NCBI GenBank assembly: GCA_030263595.1
Contig: SZPG01000006.1
Span: forward strand, 62,001 to 126,000
Direction of reading: 5' to 3'
DNA: 64,000 nt
Source: Chloroflexi bacterium CFX6
Lineage (GTDB): Bacteria; Chloroflexota; Anaerolineae; Anaerolineales; Villigracilaceae
The position numbers and the translations under genes were made by a program. Under the pieces are notes generated by a model that had not been told where the DNA came from, made no database searches, and saw nothing but the letters and a program-made list of their open reading frames with translations. Within the stretch, counting starts at the first letter, position 1. Each line of letters starts with the position of its first letter. Shown piece after piece: positions 7,790 to 16,583 of the stretch.

Positions 7790-9313
7790 ATGATATTGCA
7801 AACCAACTCAGAGCGCCGCGAGGAATGCCAGAAATTACAGGCGGCGATCTTATCCAACCGAAAGTTGATCGTCGTCGCCAACCGCGGACCCGTCGCTTTT
7901 CGTTACGATGAGAACGGCGAACGCACGTACACGCGCGGCGGCGGCGGACTCGTCACCGCGCTGGCGGGACTCGCCCAACACGTGGAAATGACCTGGATCG
8001 CCGCAGCGGACACAGACGCGGACCGCGATTTCAAGGCGGGGCTTGTGGAACTCGATAACGGGAGCAGGCTCAGGGTCCGGTTTATCGAACCGGGCGCGGA
8101 GGCGTACGCGGGTTACTATAACGTCATCGCCAATCCATTGCTGTGGTTCCTCCAGCACAATATGTGGGACGGAGTCCGCACGCCGAACATCACGCGCGAA
8201 ACCTGGCAGGCGTGGAACGAGGGGTATGTCAAAGTCAACGAACAATTTGCCGATGCGATTGCCGAAGAGGTGAAGAATAGCGACAAACCGACGCTTGTGA
8301 TGATGCAGGATTATCACCTGTATCTTGCGCCGCAGTTCCTGAGAAAAAAATTGAAGAAGCTGAAGAACAGGAACATGAAGTTGATGCACTTCATTCACAT
8401 CCCGTGGCCCGGACCCGAAGACTGGGGCATGCTGCCGTCGGAGATGCGCGGCGCGATCCTGGAGGGGCTGTGCTCGGTGGACCTGCTCGGCTTTCAGACG
8501 CGCGACGACGCGTTGAACTTCATCCGCACCTGCGAAACGCACATGCCGCGCGTCTCTGTCAACTTTAAACACGGGCGAGTGTGGGTGCACAACCGTTCGA
8601 CGCACGTGCGCGACTTTCCCATTTCCATCGACGTGGACGCCCTTCAAACACTTGCCGAATCGGATGAAGTCGCTCGATACAAGGATGATATTCTAAACCT
8701 TGCACGTGACCGCAAACTGATCCTGCGCATCGAACGCACGGAACCCAGCAAGAATATCGTGCGCGGCTTCGAAGCGTTCGGCGAAATGCTCGAACTGCAT
8801 CCCGAACATCGCGGGAGTGTGAAATTTCTCGCGCTATTTGTCCCCTCGCGCCTGAGCGTGGACGAATACCAGAACTATCTCGATGAGATCATGGCGTCGG
8901 CGGGACGCGTGAATGCCGAATACGGCAACAGCGATTGGGAACCGATCCGCATTCTGGTCGGCGAAGATTATCCGCGCGCAGTGGCGGCGATGCAGCGCTA
9001 TGACGTGCTGCTCGTCAACGCCATCGCGGATGGAATGAACCTGGTCGCGAAGGAGGGTCCCATCGTCAACCAGCGCGACGGCGTCGTAGTACTATCCGAA
9101 CGCACGGGCGCGCGCCAACAACTCCAACCGGGCGCGATCGTCATCTCGCCCTACGACATCTACGCCACCGCCGAGGCGCTCCACAACGCGCTCATCATGC
9201 CGACTGAGGAACGCGCCGAACGCGCCAGCCGCCTGCGCTGGATCATCGAACGCGAGGATATCGAAGACTGGCTGTGCCGCCAGCTCGAAGCCCTGAGGGA
9301 GTTGCGAATATGA
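7790..9313 (+). CDS. otsA: Alpha,alpha-trehalose-phosphate synthase (GT20)
   Basis: 507 residues from ATG 7790, seven bases after AAGGAGG; a TTG at 7769 is in frame but lies in front of that site. GT20 fold: VVANRGPVAF and GGGGLVTALAG near the N-terminus form the donor loop, HIPWPGPEDWGMLP and DLLGFQTRDD bind the acceptor, then RIERTEPSKNI, and NAIADGMNLVAKE near the C-terminus. It transfers glucose from a nucleotide sugar to glucose-6-phosphate. The overlapping otsB downstream supports trehalose, but related GT20 enzymes make glucosylglycerol phosphate or other disaccharides, so acceptor identity is not proven. Product probably serves as compatible solute. Confidence 0.9.
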   Translation: MILQTNSERREECQKLQAAILSNRKLIVVANRGPVAFRYDENGERTYTRGGGGLVTALAGLAQHVEMTWIAAADTDADRDFKAGLVELDNGSRLRVRFIEPGAEAYAGYYNVIANPLLWFLQHNMWDGVRTPNITRETWQAWNEGYVKVNEQFADAIAEEVKNSDKPTLVMMQDYHLYLAPQFLRKKLKKLKNRNMKLMHFIHIPWPGPEDWGMLPSEMRGAILEGLCSVDLLGFQTRDDALNFIRTCETHMPRVSVNFKHGRVWVHNRSTHVRDFPISIDVDALQTLAESDEVARYKDDILNLARDRKLILRIERTEPSKNIVRGFEAFGEMLELHPEHRGSVKFLALFVPSRLSVDEYQNYLDEIMASAGRVNAEYGNSDWEPIRILVGEDYPRAVAAMQRYDVLLVNAIADGMNLVAKEGPIVNQRDGVVVLSERTGARQQLQPGAIVISPYDIYATAEALHNALIMPTEERAERASRLRWIIEREDIEDWLCRQLEALRELRI

Positions 9314-10092
9314 AACTACCTCACGCCAATGATTTGATTCCCAAACTCAAAGACCAACACGTTGACCTGTACCTCGATTATGACGGCACGCTGGCGGTCT
9401 TCGCTCCGACACCCGATGATGTTTTGCCGGATGAGCGCGTGATCGGACTGATCTCCCAACTGGCGGATTCGCCGAACGTGCGCGTCTCCATCATCAGCGG
9501 ACGCCGCCTCGGACACATCCGCAAACTGCTCCCGATTAAAGGCATTCTCCTCGCTGGCACCTATGGCGTGGAAATGCAACTGTCGAACGGTGAGGAGGTC
9601 CACCGCATCTCATACGACGCCATTCGCCCGACGCTGGACGCGCTCAAACCGCGCTGGCAGGGACTCATCGAAGGCAAAGAGGGCTTTTACCTCGAAGACA
9701 AGGGTTGGGCGCTTGCCATCCACGCCCGCAGAGCGGAAGAGAGCGAAGGCTTGCAGGTGTTGGAGTCGGCAGAAAAAATGCTCACCGAGGAATTATTTGG
9801 CGAGCATCTTCAAAAGATTTACAGTTATCGCTTTCTCGAAATCGGTCCCACCAACGCGGACAAAGGTCACGCTCTAAGCTACCTGTTCGGTAACTTTCAT
9901 TGGGAGGGTGCAATCCCCATTTACATTGGCGATGACGACAAGGACGAAGAGGCGTTTCAAGCCATCAACGAACAGGATGGGTATTCGATCCTCGTTTCAA
10001 AGGAGCCGCGGGAGACGGTGGCAAAGTACGTTTTGGAATCCCCCGCGGAAGTGCATCAGTGGCTGAGGGAGGCGCTTTTGAAAAAGGGATGA
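9310..10092 (+). CDS. otsB: Trehalose-phosphatase (HAD superfamily)
   Basis: 260 residues from ATG 9310, which overlaps the otsA stop by ATGA, so synthesis and dephosphorylation are translationally coupled. HAD motifs are complete: DYDGTLA (nucleophile and acid Asp), SGRRLG, the Lys of DKGHALSYL, and GDDDKDEEAF for Mg2+. It removes phosphate from trehalose-6-phosphate in the cytoplasm. An in-frame ATG upstream at 9274 would lie inside otsA and lacks a binding site. Confidence 0.92.
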   Translation: MKLPHANDLIPKLKDQHVDLYLDYDGTLAVFAPTPDDVLPDERVIGLISQLADSPNVRVSIISGRRLGHIRKLLPIKGILLAGTYGVEMQLSNGEEVHRISYDAIRPTLDALKPRWQGLIEGKEGFYLEDKGWALAIHARRAEESEGLQVLESAEKMLTEELFGEHLQKIYSYRFLEIGPTNADKGHALSYLFGNFHWEGAIPIYIGDDDKDEEAFQAINEQDGYSILVSKEPRETVAKYVLESPAEVHQWLREALLKKG

Positions 10093-10171
10093 ACGCGGCA
10101 ATCGCATGGCGGGCGGTTACCGCGTACATCCATGCCCGGAATCGGTATTTCACAAAAAGGAATCGTTTGTA

Positions 10172-10918
10172 TTATTTCGCCTTGCCCTGGTTTGCCACCG
10201 CGGCGGCTTTCTTCGCGGCTTCTTCGGGGTCGCCGAGGTAGTAACTCTTGATCGGTTTCAGATCCTCGTCCAATTCATAGACCAGCGGCAAACCTGTGGG
10301 GATGTTCAAGCCGGTGATCTCCTCATCCGATATATCATCGAGATACTTCACCAGCGCGCGGATGCTGTTCCCGTGCGCGGCGACAATGACACGCTTGCCG
10401 GATTTGATCACAGGAGTCAGCGTGGAGTGCCAATAAGGGAGGACACGTTCCAGCGTGATCTTAAGCGATTCGGTCGCGGGCAGTTCCTCGGGAGTCAAAG
10501 AGGCGTAGCGCGGATCATATTTCGGGTGACGTTCGTCCGTCTCCTCCAACGCGGGCGGCGGAACGTCGTAACTGCGTCGCCAGATATGCACCTGCTCCTC
10601 GCCAAACTTCTTCGCCATCTCCGCCTTGTTCAATCCCTGCAGCGCGCCGTAATGACGTTCGTTGAGCTGCCAGGCGTTGGTGACGGGGATCCATTCGAGA
10701 TTCATCTCCTCCAGAACGATCCACAAGGTGAGAACGGCGCGCCGCAACACGGAGGTATACGCCACATCGAAAACGTAGCCTTCCTGTTTCAGCAACTTCC
10801 CGGCTTCGAGCGCCTCCGCCCTGCCCTGCTCGGTCAGACCGACATCCGTCCAACCGGTGAAACGGTTTTCAAGATTCCAGACGCTTTGTCCATGACGGAC
10901 CAACACAAGTTTATACAT
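10172..10918 (-). CDS. gpmA: 2,3-bisphosphoglycerate-dependent phosphoglycerate mutase
   Basis: 248 residues, the normal length. [10 protein letters not shown] carries the phosphorylated His, [16 protein letters not shown] and [12 protein letters not shown] are family signatures, and [13 protein letters not shown] holds the second catalytic His. It interconverts 3- and 2-phosphoglycerate in glycolysis. The start has AAAGGAG six bases upstream. A TATAAT on the minus strand at 11024-11019 could be its -10, giving a leader of about 95 nt that includes the inverted repeat at 10940-10990. The short C-terminal tail is Ala/Lys-rich. Confidence 0.95.
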   Translation of the reverse strand: MYKLVLVRHGQSVWNLENRFTGWTDVGLTEQGRAEALEAGKLLKQEGYVFDVAYTSVLRRAVLTLWIVLEEMNLEWIPVTNAWQLNERHYGALQGLNKAEMAKKFGEEQVHIWRRSYDVPPPALEETDERHPKYDPRYASLTPEELPATESLKITLERVLPYWHSTLTPVIKSGKRVIVAAHGNSIRALVKYLDDISDEEITGLNIPTGLPLVYELDEDLKPIKSYYLGDPEEAAKKAAAVANQGKAK

Positions 10919-10939
10919 GAGTCTCCTTTGTCACTACGA

Positions 10940-10990
10940 GTGGCGCTGATGGTTGTGCAGGACGAAGTCCGTATCGAAACCTAGCGCCAC
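10940..10990. repeat. Inverted repeat in the gpmA leader
   Basis: GTGGCGCT (10940-10947) and AGCGCCAC (10983-10990) are perfect complements separated by 35 bases. It may be a dispersed element fragment or an mRNA hairpin. Confidence 0.4.
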
Positions 10991-11037
10991 GAAGCAAGGT
11001 CCTGTTTTATTATGAGAGATTATACCAATTCAAAACC

Positions 11038-11088
11038 GTAACGCGACTTTCAAGTCGCTGCCAAGATGTGACATAAATGTCGCGCTAC
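11038..11088. repeat. Composite palindromic repeat
   Basis: Outer arms GTAACGCGAC (11038) and GTCGCGCTAC (11079) match but for one pair. Inside them, GCGACTTTCAAGTCGC is itself a palindrome, and GTGACATAAATGTCGC is nearly one. The double-hairpin form suggests a mobile intergenic palindrome; it lies between divergent gpmA and mutS. Confidence 0.5.
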
Positions 11089-11130
11089 AAAATATTAGCG
11101 AGGAATGGTTTTCGTAAAATAATCCTATAG

Positions 11131-11136
11131 TAAAAT
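11131..11136 (+). promoter_or_regulatory. -10 box, leaderless start of mutS
   Basis: TAAAAT ends 6 bases before ATG 11143; an overlapping TATAGT lies at 11126-11131. No ribosome binding site is present. Confidence 0.4.
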
Positions 11137-11142
11137 CAGCCC

Positions 11143-12792
11143 ATGCCCAAAGACGATGTCTCCCCCGCCCGACAACAATATCTCGAGATCAAACGCGAAT
11201 ACCCGAATACGATTTTGTTCTTCCGGCTCGGCGATTTCTACGAGACCTTCGACGAGGATGCCGAGATCACGGCGCGCGAACTCGACATCGTGCTAACGTC
11301 ACGGTCGGTAGGCAAAGGCGTGCGTGCGCCGCTGGCGGGTATTCCCTATCATGCGGTGGATAACTATCTGGCGCGCTTGATCGAGAAGGGTTATCACGTC
11401 GCCATCTGCGAGCAGATCGGCGACGTTCCGGTCAAGGGAATTTTTCCGCGCAAAGTTGTGCGGGTTGTGACTCCGGGGACGGTGACCGAACCGGGACTCC
11501 TGCCCGGCGACTCGAACAACTACCTCGCCTCGGTCATTCTGGACGAGAAATCTGCTTCCGTTTCCTATGCCGATATCACCACCGGAGAATTCGCCGTTAC
11601 CGAACTTCCCATTGAAGCATTGCGCGCCGAACTGACGCGTTTACATCCAGCCGAAATATTGGCGCCGGAGAATCAATCCCTCACCCCAACCCCTCTCCCA
11701 GTGGGAGAGGGGGGATTCCATCAAACCCCCTACCCCGCCTGGAAATTCGAGCCCGGCAAGTGCGAAGAGGTTCTATTAACTCATTTCAACGCCTCCACGC
11801 TGGAGGGATTTGGCATCAAAGGTCACAGCCTGGCGATCCGCTCCGCAGGCGCGATCCTGCAATATCTCAAAGAGACGCAGCCCGATTCGTTGACCCTGCT
11901 CACCAGCCTGCGCTCGTACAGCATCAACGAATTTATGACGCTCGACGCCTCCACGCGCCGCAACCTCGAACTGGATGAAACGCTACGCGGCGAACGCAAA
12001 GGCTCATTGCTCGGCACGCTCGATCTCACCGTCACACCGATGGGTAAACGGTTGATGCACCAATGGGTCAGCCAGCCGCTGCTCAACGCGGAGAAGATCA
12101 AACGCAGGCAGGATGGCGTCCAGCATTTCTTCGACAACGGGATGAAGCGCGCCGAGATCCGCAACGTGCTGAAACCGCTGGCGGATCTAGAGAGGCTGGT
12201 CAACCGCGTGCTGGCGGGGCAGGCACAGCCGCGCGATCTGGTCGCCATGCGGGATACGTTGGAGAGACTGCCGGAAGTAAAAGAAGTGATCAGTGGTCAG
12301 TCATCAGTGAGCAGTGAGCAGTCATCAGTGATCAGTGAGCAGTGGTCGGTGTGCGCGGAGGAGTTGTCGCTTTTGCAGTCCGCGATTGACGATGATCCGC
12401 CGTCCACGTTGCAGAACACGGGGGTCATCCGCGCCGGGTATTCGCAGGAACTGGATTCGGTCATCGAAGCCTCCAAACATGCACGCGATTGGATCGCCAA
12501 CCTCGAAGCGGTCGAACGCGGGAAGACGGGCATCAAGACGCTCAAAGTCGGCTACAACAAGGTCTTCGGGTATTACATCGAGATCTCACGCGGCGCGGCG
12601 GACAAAGCGCCCGAACATTACATCCGCAAGCAGACGCTGGTCAACGCCGAGCGGTTCATCACGCCGGAGATGAAGGAATACGAAACGCTCGTGTTGAACG
12701 CGGAGGAACGCATCCGCGAGATCGAACTGCGCCTGTTCAAGGAGGTCTGCAGTCGCGGCTTTGGGAGGCTATTGCAGGCCCGAGGTCCATGA
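11143..12792 (+). CDS. mutS: MutS N-terminal fragment (domains I-IV)
   Basis: 549 codons. [17 protein letters not shown] holds the Phe-x-Glu mismatch-reading motif. The connector and lever domains follow, then a clamp ending near LRLFKEVC; the last dozen residues are out-of-frame read-through. Two dispersed repeats lie in frame: a Pro/Gly-rich insert near residue 185 and a Ser/Gln-rich insert near residue 390. The gene starts at ATG 11143 directly after a -10 box. It lacks the ATPase domain, so alone it cannot carry out repair. Confidence 0.8.
   Translation: MPKDDVSPARQQYLEIKREYPNTILFFRLGDFYETFDEDAEITARELDIVLTSRSVGKGVRAPLAGIPYHAVDNYLARLIEKGYHVAICEQIGDVPVKGIFPRKVVRVVTPGTVTEPGLLPGDSNNYLASVILDEKSASVSYADITTGEFAVTELPIEALRAELTRLHPAEILAPENQSLTPTPLPVGEGGFHQTPYPAWKFEPGKCEEVLLTHFNASTLEGFGIKGHSLAIRSAGAILQYLKETQPDSLTLLTSLRSYSINEFMTLDASTRRNLELDETLRGERKGSLLGTLDLTVTPMGKRLMHQWVSQPLLNAEKIKRRQDGVQHFFDNGMKRAEIRNVLKPLADLERLVNRVLAGQAQPRDLVAMRDTLERLPEVKEVISGQSSVSSEQSSVISEQWSVCAEELSLLQSAIDDDPPSTLQNTGVIRAGYSQELDSVIEASKHARDWIANLEAVERGKTGIKTLKVGYNKVFGYYIEISRGAADKAPEHYIRKQTLVNAERFITPEMKEYETLVLNAEERIREIELRLFKEVCSRGFGRLLQARGP
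11678..11714. repeat. Dispersed palindrome inserted in frame in mutS
   Basis: CCCTCTCCCA, two bases, then GGGAGAGGG (11691-11711) within a longer C-rich unit. It codes for [12 protein letters not shown], which is absent from ordinary MutS. The same palindrome core occurs at 49006-49026 inside a glycosyltransferase gene. Confidence 0.75.
12286..12350. repeat. CAGTGA-type tandem repeat inserted in frame in mutS
   Basis: Repeats of CAGT(G/C)AT/CAGTGAGCAGT give a Ser/Val/Gln-rich stretch ([15 protein letters not shown]) between [10 protein letters not shown] and [13 protein letters not shown], where normal MutS has none. It resembles the scattered CAGTGATCAGTG repeats of many environmental genomes. 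Confidence 0.7.
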
Positions 12793-12872
12793 AGGAAGCG
12801 AATTGGAGATCCGTGAGGGACGACATCCTGTAGTCGAACAGATGCTGAAAAACGACCGCTACGTCCCCAATC

Positions 12873-13619
12873 GTGCGCGTCATCACCGGACCGAACATGT
12901 CGGGCAAATCCACGTATCTGCGACAAACCGCGTTGATCGCGTTGATGGCTCAGATCGGTTCGTTCGTACCGGCGGATTCGGCGCGGATCGGACTCGTGGA
13001 CCGCATCTTCACCCGCATCGGCGCGCAGGACGAGATCCACGCGGGGCAGTCCACGTTCATGGTGGAGATGATCGAAGCCGCGAATATTTTGCATCACGCC
13101 ACGCCGCGCTCGCTGTTGATCCTGGATGAGATCGGGCGCGGCACCTCGACCTACGATGGGCTTTCGATTGCGTGGGGGATCATCGAGTACATCCACAACC
13201 ATCCGCATCTGCGAGCGAAGACCTTGTTCGCCACGCACTATCACGAACTGACCCAACTGGCGGATTTACTGCCCGGCGTGCGCAATTACAACGTGGCGGT
13301 CAGCGAAGCGGACAGCAAGGTGGTGTTCCTGCACAAGATCGTCCCCGGCGGCGCGGACCGGTCGTACGGAATCCACGTCGCGCAGATTGCAGGATTGCCA
13401 AGTCCGGTAATCCAACGCGCGAACGAAATCATGGCAGAATTGGAGAAATCCTCCGGGCGCGCGGTGAGGATCAGCCCGCACGCCGCGCAGCAAGCCGCTC
13501 TGTTCCCGGAGACCAGTCCGTTGCTGGACGAGTTGAAGGAACTGGACATGAATAGCCTCTCCCCCATCGAGGCGTTGAACAAGTTGTTCGAGTGGCAGAG
13601 GAAGTTTACGAAACATTGA
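12873..13619 (+). CDS. mutS: MutS C-terminal ATPase fragment
   Basis: 248 codons, with GTG at 12873 as the first possible start. All ABC-ATPase motifs are present: Walker [14 protein letters not shown] signature [12 protein letters not shown], Walker [18 protein letters not shown], and the switch His in FATHYHEL. A normal C-terminal helical tail follows. It has no plausible promoter or binding site of its own and is the 3' part of the broken mutS. Confidence 0.8.
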   Translation: MRVITGPNMSGKSTYLRQTALIALMAQIGSFVPADSARIGLVDRIFTRIGAQDEIHAGQSTFMVEMIEAANILHHATPRSLLILDEIGRGTSTYDGLSIAWGIIEYIHNHPHLRAKTLFATHYHELTQLADLLPGVRNYNVAVSEADSKVVFLHKIVPGGADRSYGIHVAQIAGLPSPVIQRANEIMAELEKSSGRAVRISPHAAQQAALFPETSPLLDELKELDMNSLSPIEALNKLFEWQRKFTKH

Positions 13620-13693
13620 AATATAACGACCTTGTAATACTGTAAACTTCACGGGTGGCGCCAACGGATATAATCTCATAAAACCCTCACGTG

Positions 13694-14893
13694 ATGAAAC
13701 AAGGCAGCGAAATGGCATACCAGGATAAAGCCGATTCCACGCAGCAAATCGAACTGAGCATCGTTTTACCCTGCCTGAACGAAGAACGCACCGTCGGCAA
13801 TTGCGTCGCCCAAGCCCGATCGTTTCTTAGAAAGAACAGAATCAAGGGGGAGGTCATCGTGGCAGACAACGGGAGCACGGATCACTCCGTTGAGATCGCG
13901 AAGTCGAACGGCGCGACCGTCGTCCACGTGGAGGATAAGGGCTATGGGAATGCCCTCAAGGGAGGCTTCGAAGCGGCGAAAGGCAAATACATCATCATGG
14001 CGGACGCGGACGAAAGTTATGATCTGGTCAATCTCATGCCGTTCGTCGAGAGACTTCGCAAAGGCTATGATTTGGTGATGGGGAATCGTTTCAAGGGCGG
14101 CATAATAAAAGGAGCCATGCCCTGGCATCACAGATACATTGGCAACCCAATCCTCTCTTTTATCGGACAGTTATTTTTCAAGACCCCTGCAAAGGATTTC
14201 CATTGCGGACTACGCGGCTTTACAAAGGAAGCAGTAGAGAGGATGAAACTGCAAACAACAGGCATGGAGCTTGCGAGCGAAATTGTCATCAAGGCTTCGA
14301 TTTTGGGAATGAAAGTTTGCGAGGTCCCTACAACATTATCGCCCGACAAAAGAGACAGACCGCCTCACCTTCGAAGTTTTCGGGATGGCTGGAGGCATTT
14401 ACGCTTTTTGTTGATCTACAGTCCGCGCTGGTTGTTTTTCTATCCTGGCAGTATTCTTTTGCTCCTGGGTGGACTGGCTGGATTGATACTCTTCTTTGGT
14501 CCTGTAAACACCAGCCTTCGGTTGTTCGATTTCCACAGTTTCATTCTCGCAGGTACGGTCATGGTATTGGGCTTAACCATGCTGTCGTTTGCGTCCATCA
14601 CAAGGGTATTTGCGTACAACTCCGGGCTTCTCCCGAATCGCCCTGGTTTTTTCAATCTTTTCAAATATTTCACCCTCGAGACCGGACTGGCTGGAGGATT
14701 CGCCATCATTCTGCTTGGTATATTTTTAATAATCCGCGCCATCGCACTGTCTTATTCACCCGGATTTGACAGTATTGGGTTTGGCGATAGCGTTCGCCTG
14801 GTCTTTGGCGGCGCGCTTTCAATCATTACGGGGGGACAGATTGTTTTGACGAGTTTTGTTTTAAGTATGTTGGGGTTAAACCCAAGGGAGTAG
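13694..14893 (+). CDS. Family 2 glycosyltransferase with C-terminal membrane region
   Basis: 399 residues from ATG 13694; ATG 13712 (MAYQ), with AAGG upstream, is an equally possible start. The GT2 domain of about 240 residues shows ELSIVLPCLNEERTVGNCV, ADNGSTDHS and the metal-binding MADADESYD, then FHCGLRGF near the acceptor site, the pattern of dolichol-phosphate-mannose/glucose synthases. Four transmembrane helices fill the C-terminal 140 residues. It probably charges a polyprenyl phosphate with a sugar for a GT-C enzyme such as the membrane protein at 16584. A TATAAT at 13669-13674 is a likely -10. It is the first gene of a four-gene cluster. Confidence 0.85.
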   Translation: MKQGSEMAYQDKADSTQQIELSIVLPCLNEERTVGNCVAQARSFLRKNRIKGEVIVADNGSTDHSVEIAKSNGATVVHVEDKGYGNALKGGFEAAKGKYIIMADADESYDLVNLMPFVERLRKGYDLVMGNRFKGGIIKGAMPWHHRYIGNPILSFIGQLFFKTPAKDFHCGLRGFTKEAVERMKLQTTGMELASEIVIKASILGMKVCEVPTTLSPDKRDRPPHLRSFRDGWRHLRFLLIYSPRWLFFYPGSILLLLGGLAGLILFFGPVNTSLRLFDFHSFILAGTVMVLGLTMLSFASITRVFAYNSGLLPNRPGFFNLFKYFTLETGLAGGFAIILLGIFLIIRAIALSYSPGFDSIGFGDSVRLVFGGALSIITGGQIVLTSFVLSMLGLNPRE

Positions 14894-14929
14894 CAACATG
14901 AAAAGCGCTGAACAGAGGAAAGTTTCGAC

Positions 14930-15547
14930 ATGAATAGCAACCCTGGTAAACGCGTCGAGGACACTCGGAGCGTGGAGTACGCGGATTTTTTGAAGAAAAA
15001 GCAAAGAGTTTGGTGGAAACGCCTGCTTGACGTTCAGACACCCTACCGATGGAATATTCGACGTTTAAATCCCGGCTTCATTCTAGATATTGGCTGCGGA
15101 ATTGGGCGTAATCTAATACATTTGAACGGCCAAGGAGTTGGGATAGACCATAATGAACAGGCAGTTCGGATAACCAGAGAATTGGGTTTAAAGGCATTCA
15201 CCCCTGAGGAGTTCCAAAACACTGACTATGCCCACCATTTATTTGACACTATCCTACTCGCTCACGTGGCCGAGCATATGACACAACAGGAGGTTGTACG
15301 CCTCTTGCAAGGCTATTTGCACCTCTTAAAACTGGGAGGTAAATTAATAATAATCACCCCCCAGGAGGCTGGATATAGAAGCGACCCCACACACATCGAA
15401 TTTATGGACTTTGCAAAGTTGAGAGAAATCAACTCACTGCTCGAATTCTCAGCTTTGCAGGAGTATTCCTTTCCATTCCCTAGATTTGCGGGCCATGTAT
15501 TCAAATATAATGAGTTCGTCTCCGTCAGCCTCAAGGCCAGACCTTAA
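14930..15547 (+). CDS. Class I SAM-dependent methyltransferase
   Basis: 205 residues. Motif I ILDIGCGIGRN binds S-adenosylmethionine, followed by GVGIDHNEQA, the post-motif FDTILLAHVAEHM and LGGKLIIITPQ: the Methyltransf_11/23 fold. Neighbouring glycosyltransferases suggest a sugar or lipid-carrier substrate, but this is inference. AGAGGAAAG precedes the ATG, and the next gene starts 3 bases after the stop, so it is part of the same operon. It is cytoplasmic. Confidence 0.82.
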   Translation: MNSNPGKRVEDTRSVEYADFLKKKQRVWWKRLLDVQTPYRWNIRRLNPGFILDIGCGIGRNLIHLNGQGVGIDHNEQAVRITRELGLKAFTPEEFQNTDYAHHLFDTILLAHVAEHMTQQEVVRLLQGYLHLLKLGGKLIIITPQEAGYRSDPTHIEFMDFAKLREINSLLEFSALQEYSFPFPRFAGHVFKYNEFVSVSLKARP

Positions 15548-15549
15548 AA

Positions 15550-16566
15550 ATGAATTTGCAAACGACCGCGCGACCCTGGTTATCTGTCATAATCCCTACT
15601 TACAACGGGGAAAAGTTTCTACCCGCCGCACTGGATTCCGTTGTCTTGCAGGAATCCTCCGGAATTGAATGTATTGCGGTTGACGACGGATCAACAGACG
15701 AGACTTTATCCATCCTTAACCACTATCGCCAAAAACTTCCAATGAGAATCTTGCGACGAAGAAGGCACGGCAACTGGGTCGCAAACACAAATTATGCACT
15801 TGCCCTCGCTACGGGCAAATATGTTTGTTTTTTACACCAAGATGACGTTTGGCTTTCGGGGCGCTTAAAAAAAATGAGGGGGCTGATTGAAGAACGACCG
15901 GATGTCATCCTATTCCTGCATCCATCGTACTATCTTGATACTGTTGGAAATTATCTGGGCGTATGGCAATGCCCGTTAGCACCGTACCCAGAAACAATAA
16001 AGCCGGAAATAATGGTCGAAAAGTTATTGATCCAAAATTTCATTGCCATTCCCGCACCCATATTTCGAAGAGACGTTTCTCAAACAGTAGGGGGAATGGA
16101 TGAGTCAGCCTGGTATACGGCAGATTGGGATTTTTGGCTGAAAATCGCCCGACACGGCGAGGCGGCATACCACCCGACGCCTCTGTCTGGATTCCGAATT
16201 CACTCAACATCACAGACAGTTACCCGCAGTTCATATTCGCATGACTTCAGAAGGCAATTGGAGACCGTCTTCAGGAAGCATTTTGATCTCTGGGAGAGCA
16301 CAATAGACCGCAAAAGCCAAATTTGCAAAATCGCAATTTTTTCGATTGAGGTCAATGTGACGTTGGCCGGCTTCATACACCATAAAAAATCGGGGCTTCT
16401 TAACCTGATTGTGGAATTCATTCTACTCGGGCCCACCGGGTGGCGACTTTATATCGAAAATTCTCGTATTTGGGAGCGGGTTACATCCAGATTAAAAGCC
16501 CAAGTGGCAACACATCCTCCACAGATAGTTGGCGGGCAATCAAGCGATTCACGCCCCGCCAAATAA
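15550..16566 (+). CDS. Family 2 glycosyltransferase
   Basis: 338 residues, GT-A fold. WLSVIIPTYNGEKFLPAAL and AVDDGSTDETL bind the nucleotide sugar, FLHQDDVW is the DxD-type metal site and WYTADWDFWLKIA is the likely acceptor or base region. There are no clear membrane helices; a peripheral protein is likely. The start lies 3 bases after the methyltransferase. It probably extends a surface polysaccharide or glycolipid together with its neighbours. Confidence 0.85.
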   Translation: MNLQTTARPWLSVIIPTYNGEKFLPAALDSVVLQESSGIECIAVDDGSTDETLSILNHYRQKLPMRILRRRRHGNWVANTNYALALATGKYVCFLHQDDVWLSGRLKKMRGLIEERPDVILFLHPSYYLDTVGNYLGVWQCPLAPYPETIKPEIMVEKLLIQNFIAIPAPIFRRDVSQTVGGMDESAWYTADWDFWLKIARHGEAAYHPTPLSGFRIHSTSQTVTRSSYSHDFRRQLETVFRKHFDLWESTIDRKSQICKIAIFSIEVNVTLAGFIHHKKSGLLNLIVEFILLGPTGWRLYIENSRIWERVTSRLKAQVATHPPQIVGGQSSDSRPAK

Positions 16567-16583
16567 AACATACGAGAGGTACA

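Larger units (their letters stand above)
11143..13619 (+). pseudogene. mutS: mutS, disrupted by two small deletions/frameshifts
   Basis: Together the pieces cover DNA mismatch recognition protein MutS from the N-terminal mismatch-binding domain to the C-terminal ATPase. Reading runs in frame 1 to about 12755, then frame 2 from about 12765 ([19 protein letters not shown]) to about 12870, then frame 3 to the end. Compared with the usual family sequence, about 35 residues are missing at the first junction, and about 10 at the second, just before the Walker A loop. Both junctions lie within 120 bp. It could be a true pseudogene, making the strain a mutator, or two assembly errors; the intact flanking domains favour a recent or artefactual lesion. 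Confidence 0.75.
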
